From Treponema sp. (GTDB lineage Bacteria; Spirochaetota; Spirochaetia; Treponematales; Breznakiellaceae), in the NCBI GenBank assembly GCA_009777335.1, contig WRMC01000004.1, forward strand, positions 62,001 to 126,000: a stretch of 64,000 bases of DNA, given 5' to 3'. Made by a program: the position numbers and the translations under genes. Shown piece after piece: positions 8,533 to 15,949 of this stretch. Positions within the stretch are counted from its first letter, which is position 1. Each line of letters opens with the position of its first letter. A model generated the notes under the pieces. The model was not told the DNA's origin and did no database searches. It worked only from the letters and a program-made list of their open reading frames with translations.

Positions 8533-9743
8533 AAAAGCCATGGATCCTGGGGGTCTGCCTCTTATTCGCATTCTTTTCTTCCATAAAAAATATAGGAGCC
8601 GCCGATTTTGGACTTATCCTGGATCAGAGGGGCTCTTACGGCGGGATTATTCCCGATAATCAGCTTGATTATAGCCTGGGCCTTATTCCCCGCTTTTCTG
8701 CTCCCCTGGGGGAGGGGGGGGATATCTATATTTCCCTGGGAGCCACTCTTTTCTATGAAGATGACACCTGGAGCCTTATCCCCGAACTGCTGAGGACCGA
8801 GCTTAGCTGGCTAAGCTCTGCGTTAAGCATCAAAGCGGGCCGAATGTACTATTCCGATCCTCTGGGCCTTATCGCCCAGGGGCTCTTTGACGGAGCCAGG
8901 TTTTCTTACAATACCATGCTGGGCAGTTTTAATGCCGGCCTTTGGTATACCGGCTTTCTTTACAAGGACCGGGCCAGGATAGTCATGAGCCCTTCAGATT
9001 TAAAGAGTTTTCTTATCCCCTTGGATCTGGGCAATATTAATGAAACCTATTTTGCCCCCCGGCGGCTTTTTACCGCCCTGGACTGGGAACACCCAAATCT
9101 GGGGGGCCATCTAAGGACCGCTATTAGCTTTATCGGGCAGTTCGATCTGGGCGAAGACCAGCTCCACAACCAGTACACCACCCTTAGAGTTTCATATCCC
9201 CATGGGGCCTTCGTCTTTGATCTGGGGGGGTCCCTGGGGCTCATCCAGGCCCTGGATGATAACATGCGCTTTTCTATCATCGGTGAAATGGGAGCAGCCT
9301 GGACCCTGCCGGCCCCAACCATGAGCTCCTTGAGTTTTTTATGGCGTTACTCCAGCGGTGAATCAAAAAATGGCACTGTCCAGGCCTTTCTGCCCATAAG
9401 CTCCCAAACTCAGGGCTCGGTATTCCAGGTCTACCCGGTGGGCATGTCAATGATCTCTCTGGACTATCTTAACCGGGTCCACAGAAAGCTTTCTCTGGGG
9501 ATAACGAGCGCCTGCTTCCTGCGCCATGATCAGGTGAGCTTTTATGCTTACCCCCTCAAAGAAGATTCTGGAGAGGGCTTAATTCTGGGGAGTGAATTTT
9601 TTGGTCGGGTCTACTTTAACCCCTGGTCGGATCTCATGCTGAACCTGGGGGGCGGCATATTTTTACCCGCCCTGGGCAATGCTGCCCCCGATTCAGATCC
9701 CCTCTGGCGGATAGAATTAAATCTGGTCCTTGCCCTCTACTAA
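8529..9743 (+). CDS. Predicted outer-membrane beta-barrel protein
   Basis: 404 residues starting with a signal peptide (MKKPWILGVCLLFAFFSSI, cleavage near GAA-DF). The rest consists of alternating hydrophobic/polar strands rich in aromatic residues and glycine, with no long hydrophobic helix, and ends in a strand finishing WRIELNLVLALY, whose terminal aromatic residue fits recognition by the BAM machinery. I do not recognise a named family. It overlaps the upstream SLH-like gene (ATGA) and is nine bases before a FecR-domain gene, so the three form a small surface operon. Confidence 0.78.
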   Translation: MKKPWILGVCLLFAFFSSIKNIGAADFGLILDQRGSYGGIIPDNQLDYSLGLIPRFSAPLGEGGDIYISLGATLFYEDDTWSLIPELLRTELSWLSSALSIKAGRMYYSDPLGLIAQGLFDGARFSYNTMLGSFNAGLWYTGFLYKDRARIVMSPSDLKSFLIPLDLGNINETYFAPRRLFTALDWEHPNLGGHLRTAISFIGQFDLGEDQLHNQYTTLRVSYPHGAFVFDLGGSLGLIQALDDNMRFSIIGEMGAAWTLPAPTMSSLSFLWRYSSGESKNGTVQAFLPISSQTQGSVFQVYPVGMSMISLDYLNRVHRKLSLGITSACFLRHDQVSFYAYPLKEDSGEGLILGSEFFGRVYFNPWSDLMLNLGGGIFLPALGNAAPDSDPLWRIELNLVLALY

Positions 9744-9752
9744 GGAGAAACC

Positions 9753-10415
9753 ATGAAGAAGATCCTGTTTTTCTTAGTTTTTTTTGTGATGCCCTTCTTC
9801 AGCCTGGCCCTCTATGCCCAGACGGGGATTATTAGGGAGATCACAGGGACCGTGGAAGTTAAGGCCCCAGGGTCACTTACCTTTTCCCCCGCCAGGGTAG
9901 GGGATAGGGTTTCTCAGCATGCGGTAGTTTCCACCGGCTTTCGAAGCAGCGCCCTGATAGAGATAGGCAGCTGCCTCATTTCGGTCAGGGCCCTCAGCCG
10001 CCTTAGCCTGGATGAAATTTTTTACCTCGGAGCCGAGGAGTACCTGCATATTGATCTCCAGGCTGGAAGGATCCGGGCCGACGTGAACCCCCCGGCGGGC
10101 ATGAGGGTCTCCATGGATGTGACGAGCCCCCATGCAACTGCCTCGATCCGGGGCACCAGCTTCTGGTTCGATGGATATAACCTGGGGGTCATAAGCGGCA
10201 CGGTTTTGTATAAGGGAAACCGGGGTCAGGAAGTAACTATCCCCGCCGGGAACGTGATCAGCCTTCTGTATGACGGCCGGGCAGGGGAGTTTGGCTATAG
10301 GGGATTAGGATCGGGGGCAGAGGGGGAAACCCAGGGGGCATCGGCCCTTACTCCCCCTCAGCCGGTGGGGCTCGACATGAGTTCCAGGGCTTTTTCTAAG
10401 GGGCCTCGGTATTAA
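9753..10415 (+). CDS. Exported FecR-domain protein
   Basis: 220 residues with an AAGGAG ribosome site and a signal peptide ending in LALYAQ. The mature N-terminus (IREITGTVEVKAPGS, then GDRVSQHAVVSTGFRSSALIEIG) and the later TSPHATASIRGTSFWF motif are characteristic of FecR domains, here secreted on their own without the cytoplasmic anti-sigma part or transmembrane helix of classical FecR. Such free FecR proteins are common in spirochaetes and are thought to be envelope structural or signalling proteins. The tail after about residue 180 is Gly/Pro-rich and poorly conserved. Last gene of its operon. Confidence 0.85.
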   Translation: MKKILFFLVFFVMPFFSLALYAQTGIIREITGTVEVKAPGSLTFSPARVGDRVSQHAVVSTGFRSSALIEIGSCLISVRALSRLSLDEIFYLGAEEYLHIDLQAGRIRADVNPPAGMRVSMDVTSPHATASIRGTSFWFDGYNLGVISGTVLYKGNRGQEVTIPAGNVISLLYDGRAGEFGYRGLGSGAEGETQGASALTPPQPVGLDMSSRAFSKGPRY

Positions 10416-10416
10416 T

Positions 10417-10450
10417 AAAAACCCGCCCCTGGAAACCTGGGACGGGTTTT
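10417..10450. terminator. Bidirectional rho-independent terminator
   Basis: AAAACCCG followed by CCCC pairs with GGGA followed by CGGGTTTT (one mismatch) around a short CTGGAAACCT loop; runs of A on the left and T on the right give a T-tract in both directions. It lies between the FecR gene and the convergent YodC-like gene. Confidence 0.8.
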
Positions 10451-10472
10451 ATGGTCTAAGCTAAAAAGGGTT

Positions 10473-10715
10473 TTATTTTCTTCCGCCCTTTTTGCCGGGG
10501 GCTGCTTTGGCCTTGGCGGGGCCTTTTACTTCTACCCGGTCCAGGGCGGCGCCGGGGAAGAAGCCTTCTTGGTATTCGTTGGAATCAGAAAACCAGACGG
10601 CGGTAACCATCTTATTTTCTTCATCAATGTCTTGGACTATCATCTGGGGACCCTTGGGTAATGCGGTAACCACAACCAGATCCCCAATCAAACGGGGTGT
10701 AACTCGTACGCTCAT
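10473..10715 (-). CDS. YodC-like (DUF2158) small protein
   Basis: 80 residues. The core GDLVVVTALPKGPQMIVQDI, then VTAVWFSDSNEYQEGFFPGAAL, matches the plan of the YodC/DUF2158 family (a GD-V..GGPxM.V start and a VWFD.....FP..L end), small SH3-like barrels of unknown function. The last 15 residues are Lys/Ala-rich (AKAKAAPGKKGGRK), suggesting nucleic-acid or ribosome contact (inference). A good TTAGGAG ribosome site precedes the ATG. It stands alone, convergent with the FecR operon. Confidence 0.75.
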   Translation of the reverse strand: MSVRVTPRLIGDLVVVTALPKGPQMIVQDIDEENKMVTAVWFSDSNEYQEGFFPGAALDRVEVKGPAKAKAAPGKKGGRK

Positions 10716-10874
10716 GTTCTGCTCCTAAAATGCAATGTAGTGGGTATAATATAGCATTAAATGAATAATTATATCAGGGGGTTCCGGGGCCTTTTTCATA
10801 ATTAGGGGAAATTCCAAATTTTTAAGTGAAAAGTCTATGGGAGGGGTAAAAAATTACCGTAAATAGTAGTAACC

Positions 10875-11819
10875 ATGAAAATTTTACTCCTATATGCAGA
10901 AGAAGACCCAACAGTTCTTTTAATTAAGGGCCTCCTGGAGGGGATGGAGATCGAAGTAGACCCCCTGCTTTTTGTTCTCCCCCGGAACTCCAAAAAAATC
11001 ACCGGAATCTTTTCCAAGATGAGCCAAAAGAACCCCGATGAACATCATAAAAAAGAAGGCCCCAGCCATGTGGTGATCCTTTCTTCCCTGGCCAAGGAAT
11101 GGTGCGATTTTTTGGCCGGCTTTGCCTGCGGCAGCCATATACCCCTCTTAATATACGGCGATAAGGCCATCCCCGGAATTTCCAGGGAGTTCTCCCATTT
11201 CTTTACCTTCCTGGGTTCCGAAGAAACCCTTAGGCAGTATTTTGAAACCGAAAATGAAGCCTATACAAAGCTGGAAGCTGCCAGGACTGTCATCAGGGCC
11301 CAGGATACCCTGCTGAGGATGGGGGTCCCCGTCACCGGTGAATCCCTGGCCCAGTGCATCAGCGAAAACCGGACCGCCGAACTGGCCCATTTTATGGCCG
11401 CCGGGTTTTCGCCTAACACCAGGAATAAGGCCGGGGTGCCCCTTTTAAACATTGCGGCCCGAAGCGGGGCCGACAAGAGTCTCCGCTTTTTAATTAACGC
11501 CAAGGCAGATTTAAATGCCCGTTCCGAAGACCGGGGGACCTCGGCCCTCATGGACAGTGTCATGGCCAAGCAGTATACCGTAATGGCCGCCCTTTTAAAG
11601 GCCGGGTCTGACCCGGACATACAGAGCAAGGACGGACAGACCGCCCTGGTGGTGGCCGTAGGAGCGGGGAACGAAAAAATGACCGAGGCCCTCTTAAAGG
11701 CCCATGCCAATGCGGATATCTCTGACAGTCTGGGGGCCAGTGCCCGAAAATACGCCTTTCTGTTTAAAAAACCAAGCATCGTAGCCCTGTTTAATAAACT
11801 GTCCCCCGCAAAGACCTAG
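10875..11819 (+). CDS. Ankyrin-repeat protein
   Basis: 314 residues without a signal peptide. The first ~140 residues (MKILLLYAEEDPTVLLIKGLLEGMEIE...) look like an alpha/beta fold of the receiver or TIR-like type but lack the acidic pair of a true receiver. From about residue 165 there are four ankyrin repeats, recognisable by GVPLLNIAARSGADKSL, GTSALMDSVMAKQYTVMAALL, GQTALVVAVGAGNEKMTEALL and the intervening A-D-N-A turns. Such proteins mediate protein-protein contacts; the partner is unknown. It precedes the YjbH-like/ABC exporter genes by 64 bp. Confidence 0.85.
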   Translation: MKILLLYAEEDPTVLLIKGLLEGMEIEVDPLLFVLPRNSKKITGIFSKMSQKNPDEHHKKEGPSHVVILSSLAKEWCDFLAGFACGSHIPLLIYGDKAIPGISREFSHFFTFLGSEETLRQYFETENEAYTKLEAARTVIRAQDTLLRMGVPVTGESLAQCISENRTAELAHFMAAGFSPNTRNKAGVPLLNIAARSGADKSLRFLINAKADLNARSEDRGTSALMDSVMAKQYTVMAALLKAGSDPDIQSKDGQTALVVAVGAGNEKMTEALLKAHANADISDSLGASARKYAFLFKKPSIVALFNKLSPAKT

Positions 11820-11830
11820 GGTCCCCTAGG
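11815..11830 (+). terminator. Possible weak terminator hairpin after the ankyrin gene
   Basis: CCTAGG-GTCC-CCTAGG is a perfect six-base-pair hairpin overlapping the TAG stop codon. A T-rich run occurs only about 12 bases later (from 11842), so termination would be inefficient. Confidence 0.3.
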
Positions 11831-11883
11831 ACTATTTAATAATTTCTTTTTTTACTAGTATGATACCACGAGGAGATAAAACT

Positions 11884-12702
11884 ATGAGCAAACTGCGGTT
11901 TTTTATATGTATATTCTGTTTCGCTGGCCTTGCAGGGCTCCTGGCCCAGCCTGTGGGGGTTAACTCATTAAAGGGTATGAGCCTAAACGGAGCAACCGGG
12001 CTTTTTTCCATCCCCACCGCCAGGGTAGGCTGGGAACAGTCCAGTGATTTCGCCCTGGACCTGGGTTACCACGCCACCTTCTACCGGAATCAAAACGCCC
12101 ACATCCCCAAGGTAAGCCTTAGCCTCTTCCGTTGGGTCGAGGTCCACGCCGCCTTTGACTTTCAGCCCCTGGGGGGCCCCAATAATAACCGGGGGACCGA
12201 CTTTATTGGAGGGGCCAAGATACAGCTGCCCTTGACCAATACGGCCATAGCCCTGGGGGGAAACTTCCAGGCCCTCCATCTGGAGCGGGCTTCGGATGAC
12301 CGGCGCTACAATGCGGGGCAGGTCTATGGGGCGGTCACCTATAGGGGGCTCTTCTTTAACCTCCCCGCAGAAACGACGGTGGTCATAGGCAAGACCTTTA
12401 GAGAAGATTATTCCAACAGCGACATAGATTTTGGCATGGGCTTCGATCTCCTCCTTCTGCCCGATGTTCTTGATGGTTTTATCCACTGGATCACCGACTA
12501 TGCCAACTTTTCCTATAGCCATAAACCCTTTAGGGCCGATGCCTGGACCAGGGGGGTCTTGAATACGGGCTTGCGGATAGATCTGTCCATCATCCCGGTC
12601 TTCCACCGGAACAAATTTGTCATAGACCTCTTAATGACCGATGCATTGGACAGCACCAGAGCTTTTTCTGTAGGAACGGTGTTCGGTGTTTCCATCCGGT
12701 AA
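11884..12702 (+). CDS. YjbH-like outer-membrane protein
   Basis: 272 residues from ATG 11884, chosen because AGGAG lies eight bases upstream and a signal peptide follows at once (LRFFICIFCFAGLAGLLAQ); the open frame extends back to 11860. The mature start SLNGATGLFSIPTARVG matches the GL..IPTAR signature of YjbH/GfcD-type exopolysaccharide-associated outer-membrane proteins. The rest is beta-strand-rich and aromatic, ending VGTVFGVSIR. Its stop codon directly abuts the ATG of an ABC-2 ATPase gene, which suggests that this barrel is the outer-membrane partner of that exporter (inference). E. coli YjbH is much longer (around 700 residues), so this is at most the N-terminal module. Confidence 0.65.
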   Translation: MSKLRFFICIFCFAGLAGLLAQPVGVNSLKGMSLNGATGLFSIPTARVGWEQSSDFALDLGYHATFYRNQNAHIPKVSLSLFRWVEVHAAFDFQPLGGPNNNRGTDFIGGAKIQLPLTNTAIALGGNFQALHLERASDDRRYNAGQVYGAVTYRGLFFNLPAETTVVIGKTFREDYSNSDIDFGMGFDLLLLPDVLDGFIHWITDYANFSYSHKPFRADAWTRGVLNTGLRIDLSIIPVFHRNKFVIDLLMTDALDSTRAFSVGTVFGVSIR

Positions 12703-13680
12703 ATGATCGAACTAAAGGGTATCAGTAAAACCTTCAAAGTCTACTCCCGGAAAAAAGGGGCCGCCGCGGCCTTTAGATCCCTCTTTAAGAGGGAGTACCG
12801 GGAGATCCGGGCCCTGAACGGCATCTCTTTTACCGTTGAAAAGGGTGAAATTGCAGGCTTTATAGGCCCCAATGGAGCCGGAAAGTCCACGGCCATAAAA
12901 ATCATGAGCGGCATCCTGGTCCCCGACTCGGGGGACTGCCAGATCCTGGGGATGTGCCCCTGGAAATCCCGGAAGCACTATGTGGGTTCCATAGGGGTCG
13001 TCTTTGGTCAAAGGACCCAACTGTGGTGGGATGTCCCGGTCCAAGATTCTCTGGAACTCTTGCAAAAAATCTACGCCGTGGACGAAACCCTCTTTCGGAA
13101 GAACCTCCATTATTTAATCGATGTCTTGGAGTTGAGGGATCTCCTCTCCACCCCCCTTAGGCAGTTAAGCCTGGGTCAAAGGATGAAGTGTGAAATAGCC
13201 GCCTCCCTCCTCCACGGCCCCCAGGTCCTTTTTTTGGATGAACCTACCATAGGCCTGGATGCTCCCTCAAAGCTGGCCATGAGGCAGATCATAGGGGAGC
13301 TCAACCGGGAACTCAAGATTACGGTGATCCTTACCTCCCACGACATGGATGACATCGAAGCTCTGACCAACCGCATCTTGCTCATAGGCAAGGGGAAGCT
13401 CCTTTACGACGGGCCCCTGGCGAAGCTCCGTTCCCAGTTTGATCAGATCCGGCGGCTGGAGCTTTTCTACGAAGGCCAGGGCCCCTCGGAGCTTCCTGCG
13501 GGGGTCAGGATAATCAGTGAAAGGCCCAACCATGGGATCTATGAGGTAGACACCAATGTCATAGGGGTTTCCCAGGCCCTGCAGGTTCTTGGGAAGGATC
13601 TCGATATCCGGGACATGAGTGCCGCCAGCCGCCCCATAGAAGAGCTGATCTCCTCCCTCTACCGGGAGGGAAACCTTTGA
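12703..13680 (+). CDS. ABC-2 exporter ATP-binding protein
   Basis: 325 residues. Walker A GPNGAGKST is near 58-66, the signature is LSLGQRMKCEIAASLL, Walker B VLFLDEPTIGLD and the switch histidine lies in LTSHDMDD. The sequence type (FKVYSRKKGAAAAFRSLFKREYREI near the start) matches the uncharacterised daunorubicin/ABC-2 ATPases that always travel with two permeases of six helices each, as here. Start ATG immediately follows the previous stop. Likely exports a lipid, glycan or hydrophobic compound; the cargo is unknown. Confidence 0.92.
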   Translation: MIELKGISKTFKVYSRKKGAAAAFRSLFKREYREIRALNGISFTVEKGEIAGFIGPNGAGKSTAIKIMSGILVPDSGDCQILGMCPWKSRKHYVGSIGVVFGQRTQLWWDVPVQDSLELLQKIYAVDETLFRKNLHYLIDVLELRDLLSTPLRQLSLGQRMKCEIAASLLHGPQVLFLDEPTIGLDAPSKLAMRQIIGELNRELKITVILTSHDMDDIEALTNRILLIGKGKLLYDGPLAKLRSQFDQIRRLELFYEGQGPSELPAGVRIISERPNHGIYEVDTNVIGVSQALQVLGKDLDIRDMSAASRPIEELISSLYREGNL

Positions 13681-14492
13681 GCTCCCTGGCCCCCTATGGG
13701 GGGATCTTTAGAATCCGCTTCATCGCCGGTATGCAATACCGGGCCGCCGCCTGGGCGGGGGTGGCCACCCAGTTTTTCTGGGGCTTTATCACCCTCCTGG
13801 TCTTTTATGCCTTTTACGAGGGCTCCGGCGGCCTTGAGGCCCCCATGAGCTTTTCCCAGCTGGGGGATTATATCTGGATGCGTCAGGCCTTCCTGGCCCT
13901 GGTCATGCTCTGGAGCATGGACAACGAGCTCCTGGATCATATTGCCTCGGGGAATGTGGCCTATGAGCTGGTCCGGCCCCTTTCGCTTTACGTCTTTTGG
14001 TTTGCCCGGATCCTGGCCTTTAGGATCAGCCGGACCCTTATGCGCTGTTTCCCCATCCTGGTCGTCACCTTCTTTTTACCCAGCCCCTGGGGCTTTAACC
14101 TTCCCGCCGGAACTTCGGCCCTGGCCCTCTTTCTGCCCTCCCTGATGATGGCGGCCCTTTTGGCTACGGCCCTCTCCATGATCATCTGCCTGATCACCTT
14201 TTACACCCTGAGTCCCCTGGGTTCCCGGCTCCTTTTGGGAATCATCGCCGATTTCCTCATGGGGTCCATCATCCCCATACCATTTATGCCCCTTCCTCTG
14301 CAGAGGTTCTGCGCCCTTCTTCCCTTCCAGTACACCGCCGATTTTCCCTTTCGGGTCTATAGCGGCCACATAGGGGGCTCTGAGGCCCTGTGGGGCCTGG
14401 CCATTCAGGGGTTCTGGTTCCTGGCCCTCATCGTCCTGGGGGCCCTGGGCTTTAGGGCCGCCCAAAGACAGCTGGTTCTGCAGGGGGGCTGA
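13677..14492 (+). CDS. ABC-2 type permease, first subunit
   Basis: 271 residues with six hydrophobic helices and no EAA loop, as in ABC-2 exporters of the YvfS-like (COG4587-type) group. The start is TTG at 13677, overlapping the TGA stop of the ATPase (TTGA) with GGGAGGG nine bases upstream, so translation is coupled to the ATPase. The end overlaps the next permease (TGATG). Confidence 0.9.
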   Translation: MSSLAPYGGIFRIRFIAGMQYRAAAWAGVATQFFWGFITLLVFYAFYEGSGGLEAPMSFSQLGDYIWMRQAFLALVMLWSMDNELLDHIASGNVAYELVRPLSLYVFWFARILAFRISRTLMRCFPILVVTFFLPSPWGFNLPAGTSALALFLPSLMMAALLATALSMIICLITFYTLSPLGSRLLLGIIADFLMGSIIPIPFMPLPLQRFCALLPFQYTADFPFRVYSGHIGGSEALWGLAIQGFWFLALIVLGALGFRAAQRQLVLQGG

Positions 14493-15271
14493 TGATCTAC
14501 TGGCATTACCTAAAGCTAAACCTAAAGGCTGTCTTGGAGTACCGGCTTTCCTCCTGGTTCCTCATCCTGGCCCAAAGCCTTACCACCCTTTTTTACTTTA
14601 TTGGCCTAAGGCTCCTCTTTCTGCGCTTTGATTCCCTGGCGGGCTGGACCTTTGCCGAAGCAGCCCTCTGCTACGGGGTCACCGGTGCGGCCTTTGCACT
14701 GGCCGAATGCTTTGCCCGGGGTTTCGATCTTTTTAGTAGGTTGGTAATCCAGGGGAGCTTTGACCGGATCCTCCTAAGGCCCCGGTCTACAATATTACAG
14801 GTCATGGGGGCCAACACTGAGATCAGCCGCCTGGGAAGGTTTCTTATGAGCATGGGGATCCTCCTCTCTATCCTCCCCATGACGGGCATTAGCTGGGAGT
14901 CCCCCAAAATCATTACCCTCTGTTTTATGATCCTGGGAGGCAGCGCAGTCTTTACGGGGGTCTTTATCCTGGGGGCCACTTTTTGCTTCTTCACCCTCGA
15001 AGGGCTGGAGGTGATCAACATCTTTACCGATGGGGGCCGGGAACTGGCCTCATATCCCCTGCCCATCTACGGCCGCTGGATTAGCCGCTTCTTTACCTTT
15101 GTCATCCCCTACGGCACCATGAACTACCTGCCCCTTCTGTACCTAACCGGCAGGGTCAGCCAGTGGCCGCTGCTCTACATGCTCATGCCCCTGCTCGGGT
15201 TTTTATTCCTGCTTCCCTGCGTAGGAGTCTGGCGTATTGGAGTAAGGCACTACAACTCTTCTGGTTCGTAA
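14492..15271 (+). CDS. ABC-2 type permease, second subunit
   Basis: 259 residues, six hydrophobic helices. LRFDSLAGWTFAEAALCYGV and RLVIQGSFDRILLRPRS correspond to the conserved amphipathic coupling region of this permease family (COG3694-type). It pairs with the previous gene to form a heterodimeric exporter driven by the ATPase at 12703-13680. Its stop is only three bases from the convergent hepT stop, so there is no room for a terminator between them. Confidence 0.9.
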   Translation: MIYWHYLKLNLKAVLEYRLSSWFLILAQSLTTLFYFIGLRLLFLRFDSLAGWTFAEAALCYGVTGAAFALAECFARGFDLFSRLVIQGSFDRILLRPRSTILQVMGANTEISRLGRFLMSMGILLSILPMTGISWESPKIITLCFMILGGSAVFTGVFILGATFCFFTLEGLEVINIFTDGGRELASYPLPIYGRWISRFFTFVIPYGTMNYLPLLYLTGRVSQWPLLYMLMPLLGFLFLLPCVGVWRIGVRHYNSSGS

Positions 15272-15274
15272 TTT

Positions 15275-15613
15275 TTATTTTTCGATTAATGCTTTGCATT
15301 TTACGAATAACCCAGGCAGATCCTCTGTTAATGATGTCCAAATAATTTCGGCATCTAATTGCCCGTATCCATGCACAACCACATGCCGTAGTCCAATGAT
15401 ATTTCTCCATGGAATATCAGAATGTATTTCGGTAAATTCATTTGATAAATGGTTAGCAAGCTCTCCTATTTGTAATAGGCTCATGCAGACTGAATTAAAG
15501 TAATCCTTGTCAGAAATAAAGTTATTATAATCAGATCCAAAACGTTCTTGTGTCTTGAGTGCATTTTCAATATGTTTAATGATGTGTTTTATTACTGTAG
15601 TATCTTTATCCAT
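15275..15613 (-). CDS. hepT: HepT-like HEPN toxin (DUF86)
   Basis: 112 residues, all-alpha HEPN domain. The RX4HXY motif of HepT RNases is intact: R76-HVVV-H81-G-Y83. It overlaps the upstream nucleotidyltransferase gene by eight bases, the standard MntA/HepT arrangement, in which MntA inactivates HepT by attaching AMP to the tyrosine of this motif. Base composition is clearly more AT-rich than the neighbouring genes, which suggests recent transfer. The fold and motif are seen directly; RNase activity is inferred from the family. Confidence 0.9.
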   Translation of the reverse strand: MDKDTTVIKHIIKHIENALKTQERFGSDYNNFISDKDYFNSVCMSLLQIGELANHLSNEFTEIHSDIPWRNIIGLRHVVVHGYGQLDAEIIWTSLTEDLPGLFVKCKALIEK

Positions 15614-15902
15614 ATATACAGATCATTTCCTTTTCGATTTTCGTTCTGAAATCATCAGACATCCCGGCAGTGGTGATCACATCAACTTTATTTTCCAGAG
15701 TTTCTTCAAGGTCAAGGCAAAAACCAGATAGTTCAAAGAGGGTACGGATTTCTCCTTTTTCGATGCAGATATCAATATCACTTTTATATCCGGCTTCTCC
15801 ACGGGCATAGGAACCAAATAAAAATGCTTTTTGAATACCATATTTATTGGCAACACCAGTGATTTTACTCTTTATTTCTTCAACGGAATATGGTTTATCC
15901 AT
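15606..15902 (-). CDS. mntA: MntA-like minimal nucleotidyltransferase antitoxin
   Basis: 98 residues with the GSX10DXD signature of MntA-type nucleotidyltransferases: G30-S31, then D42-I-D44 in SDIDICI. The third carboxylate is probably the D of NKVDVIT near residue 74. Together with hepT it should form a toxin-antitoxin pair in which this enzyme AMPylates HepT. AT-rich like hepT. Only six bases separate its ATG from the predicted -10 box, so the transcript is probably leaderless and no Shine-Dalgarno sequence is present. Confidence 0.9.
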   Translation of the reverse strand: MDKPYSVEEIKSKITGVANKYGIQKAFLFGSYARGEAGYKSDIDICIEKGEIRTLFELSGFCLDLEETLENKVDVITTAGMSDDFRTKIEKEMICIYG

Positions 15903-15908
15903 GTTAAA

Positions 15909-15937
15909 AGCATATTAGTATTAATGTACTTTGTCAA
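15909..15937 (-). promoter_or_regulatory. Promoter of mntA-hepT
   Basis: On the minus strand TTGACA (15937-15932), a 17-base spacer and TATGCT (15914-15909). The -35 box is perfect and spacing optimal. The mntA ATG begins seven bases after the -10 box, which places the expected transcription start at or next to the ATG. Confidence 0.7.
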
Positions 15938-15949
15938 TTTTGGTATTCA

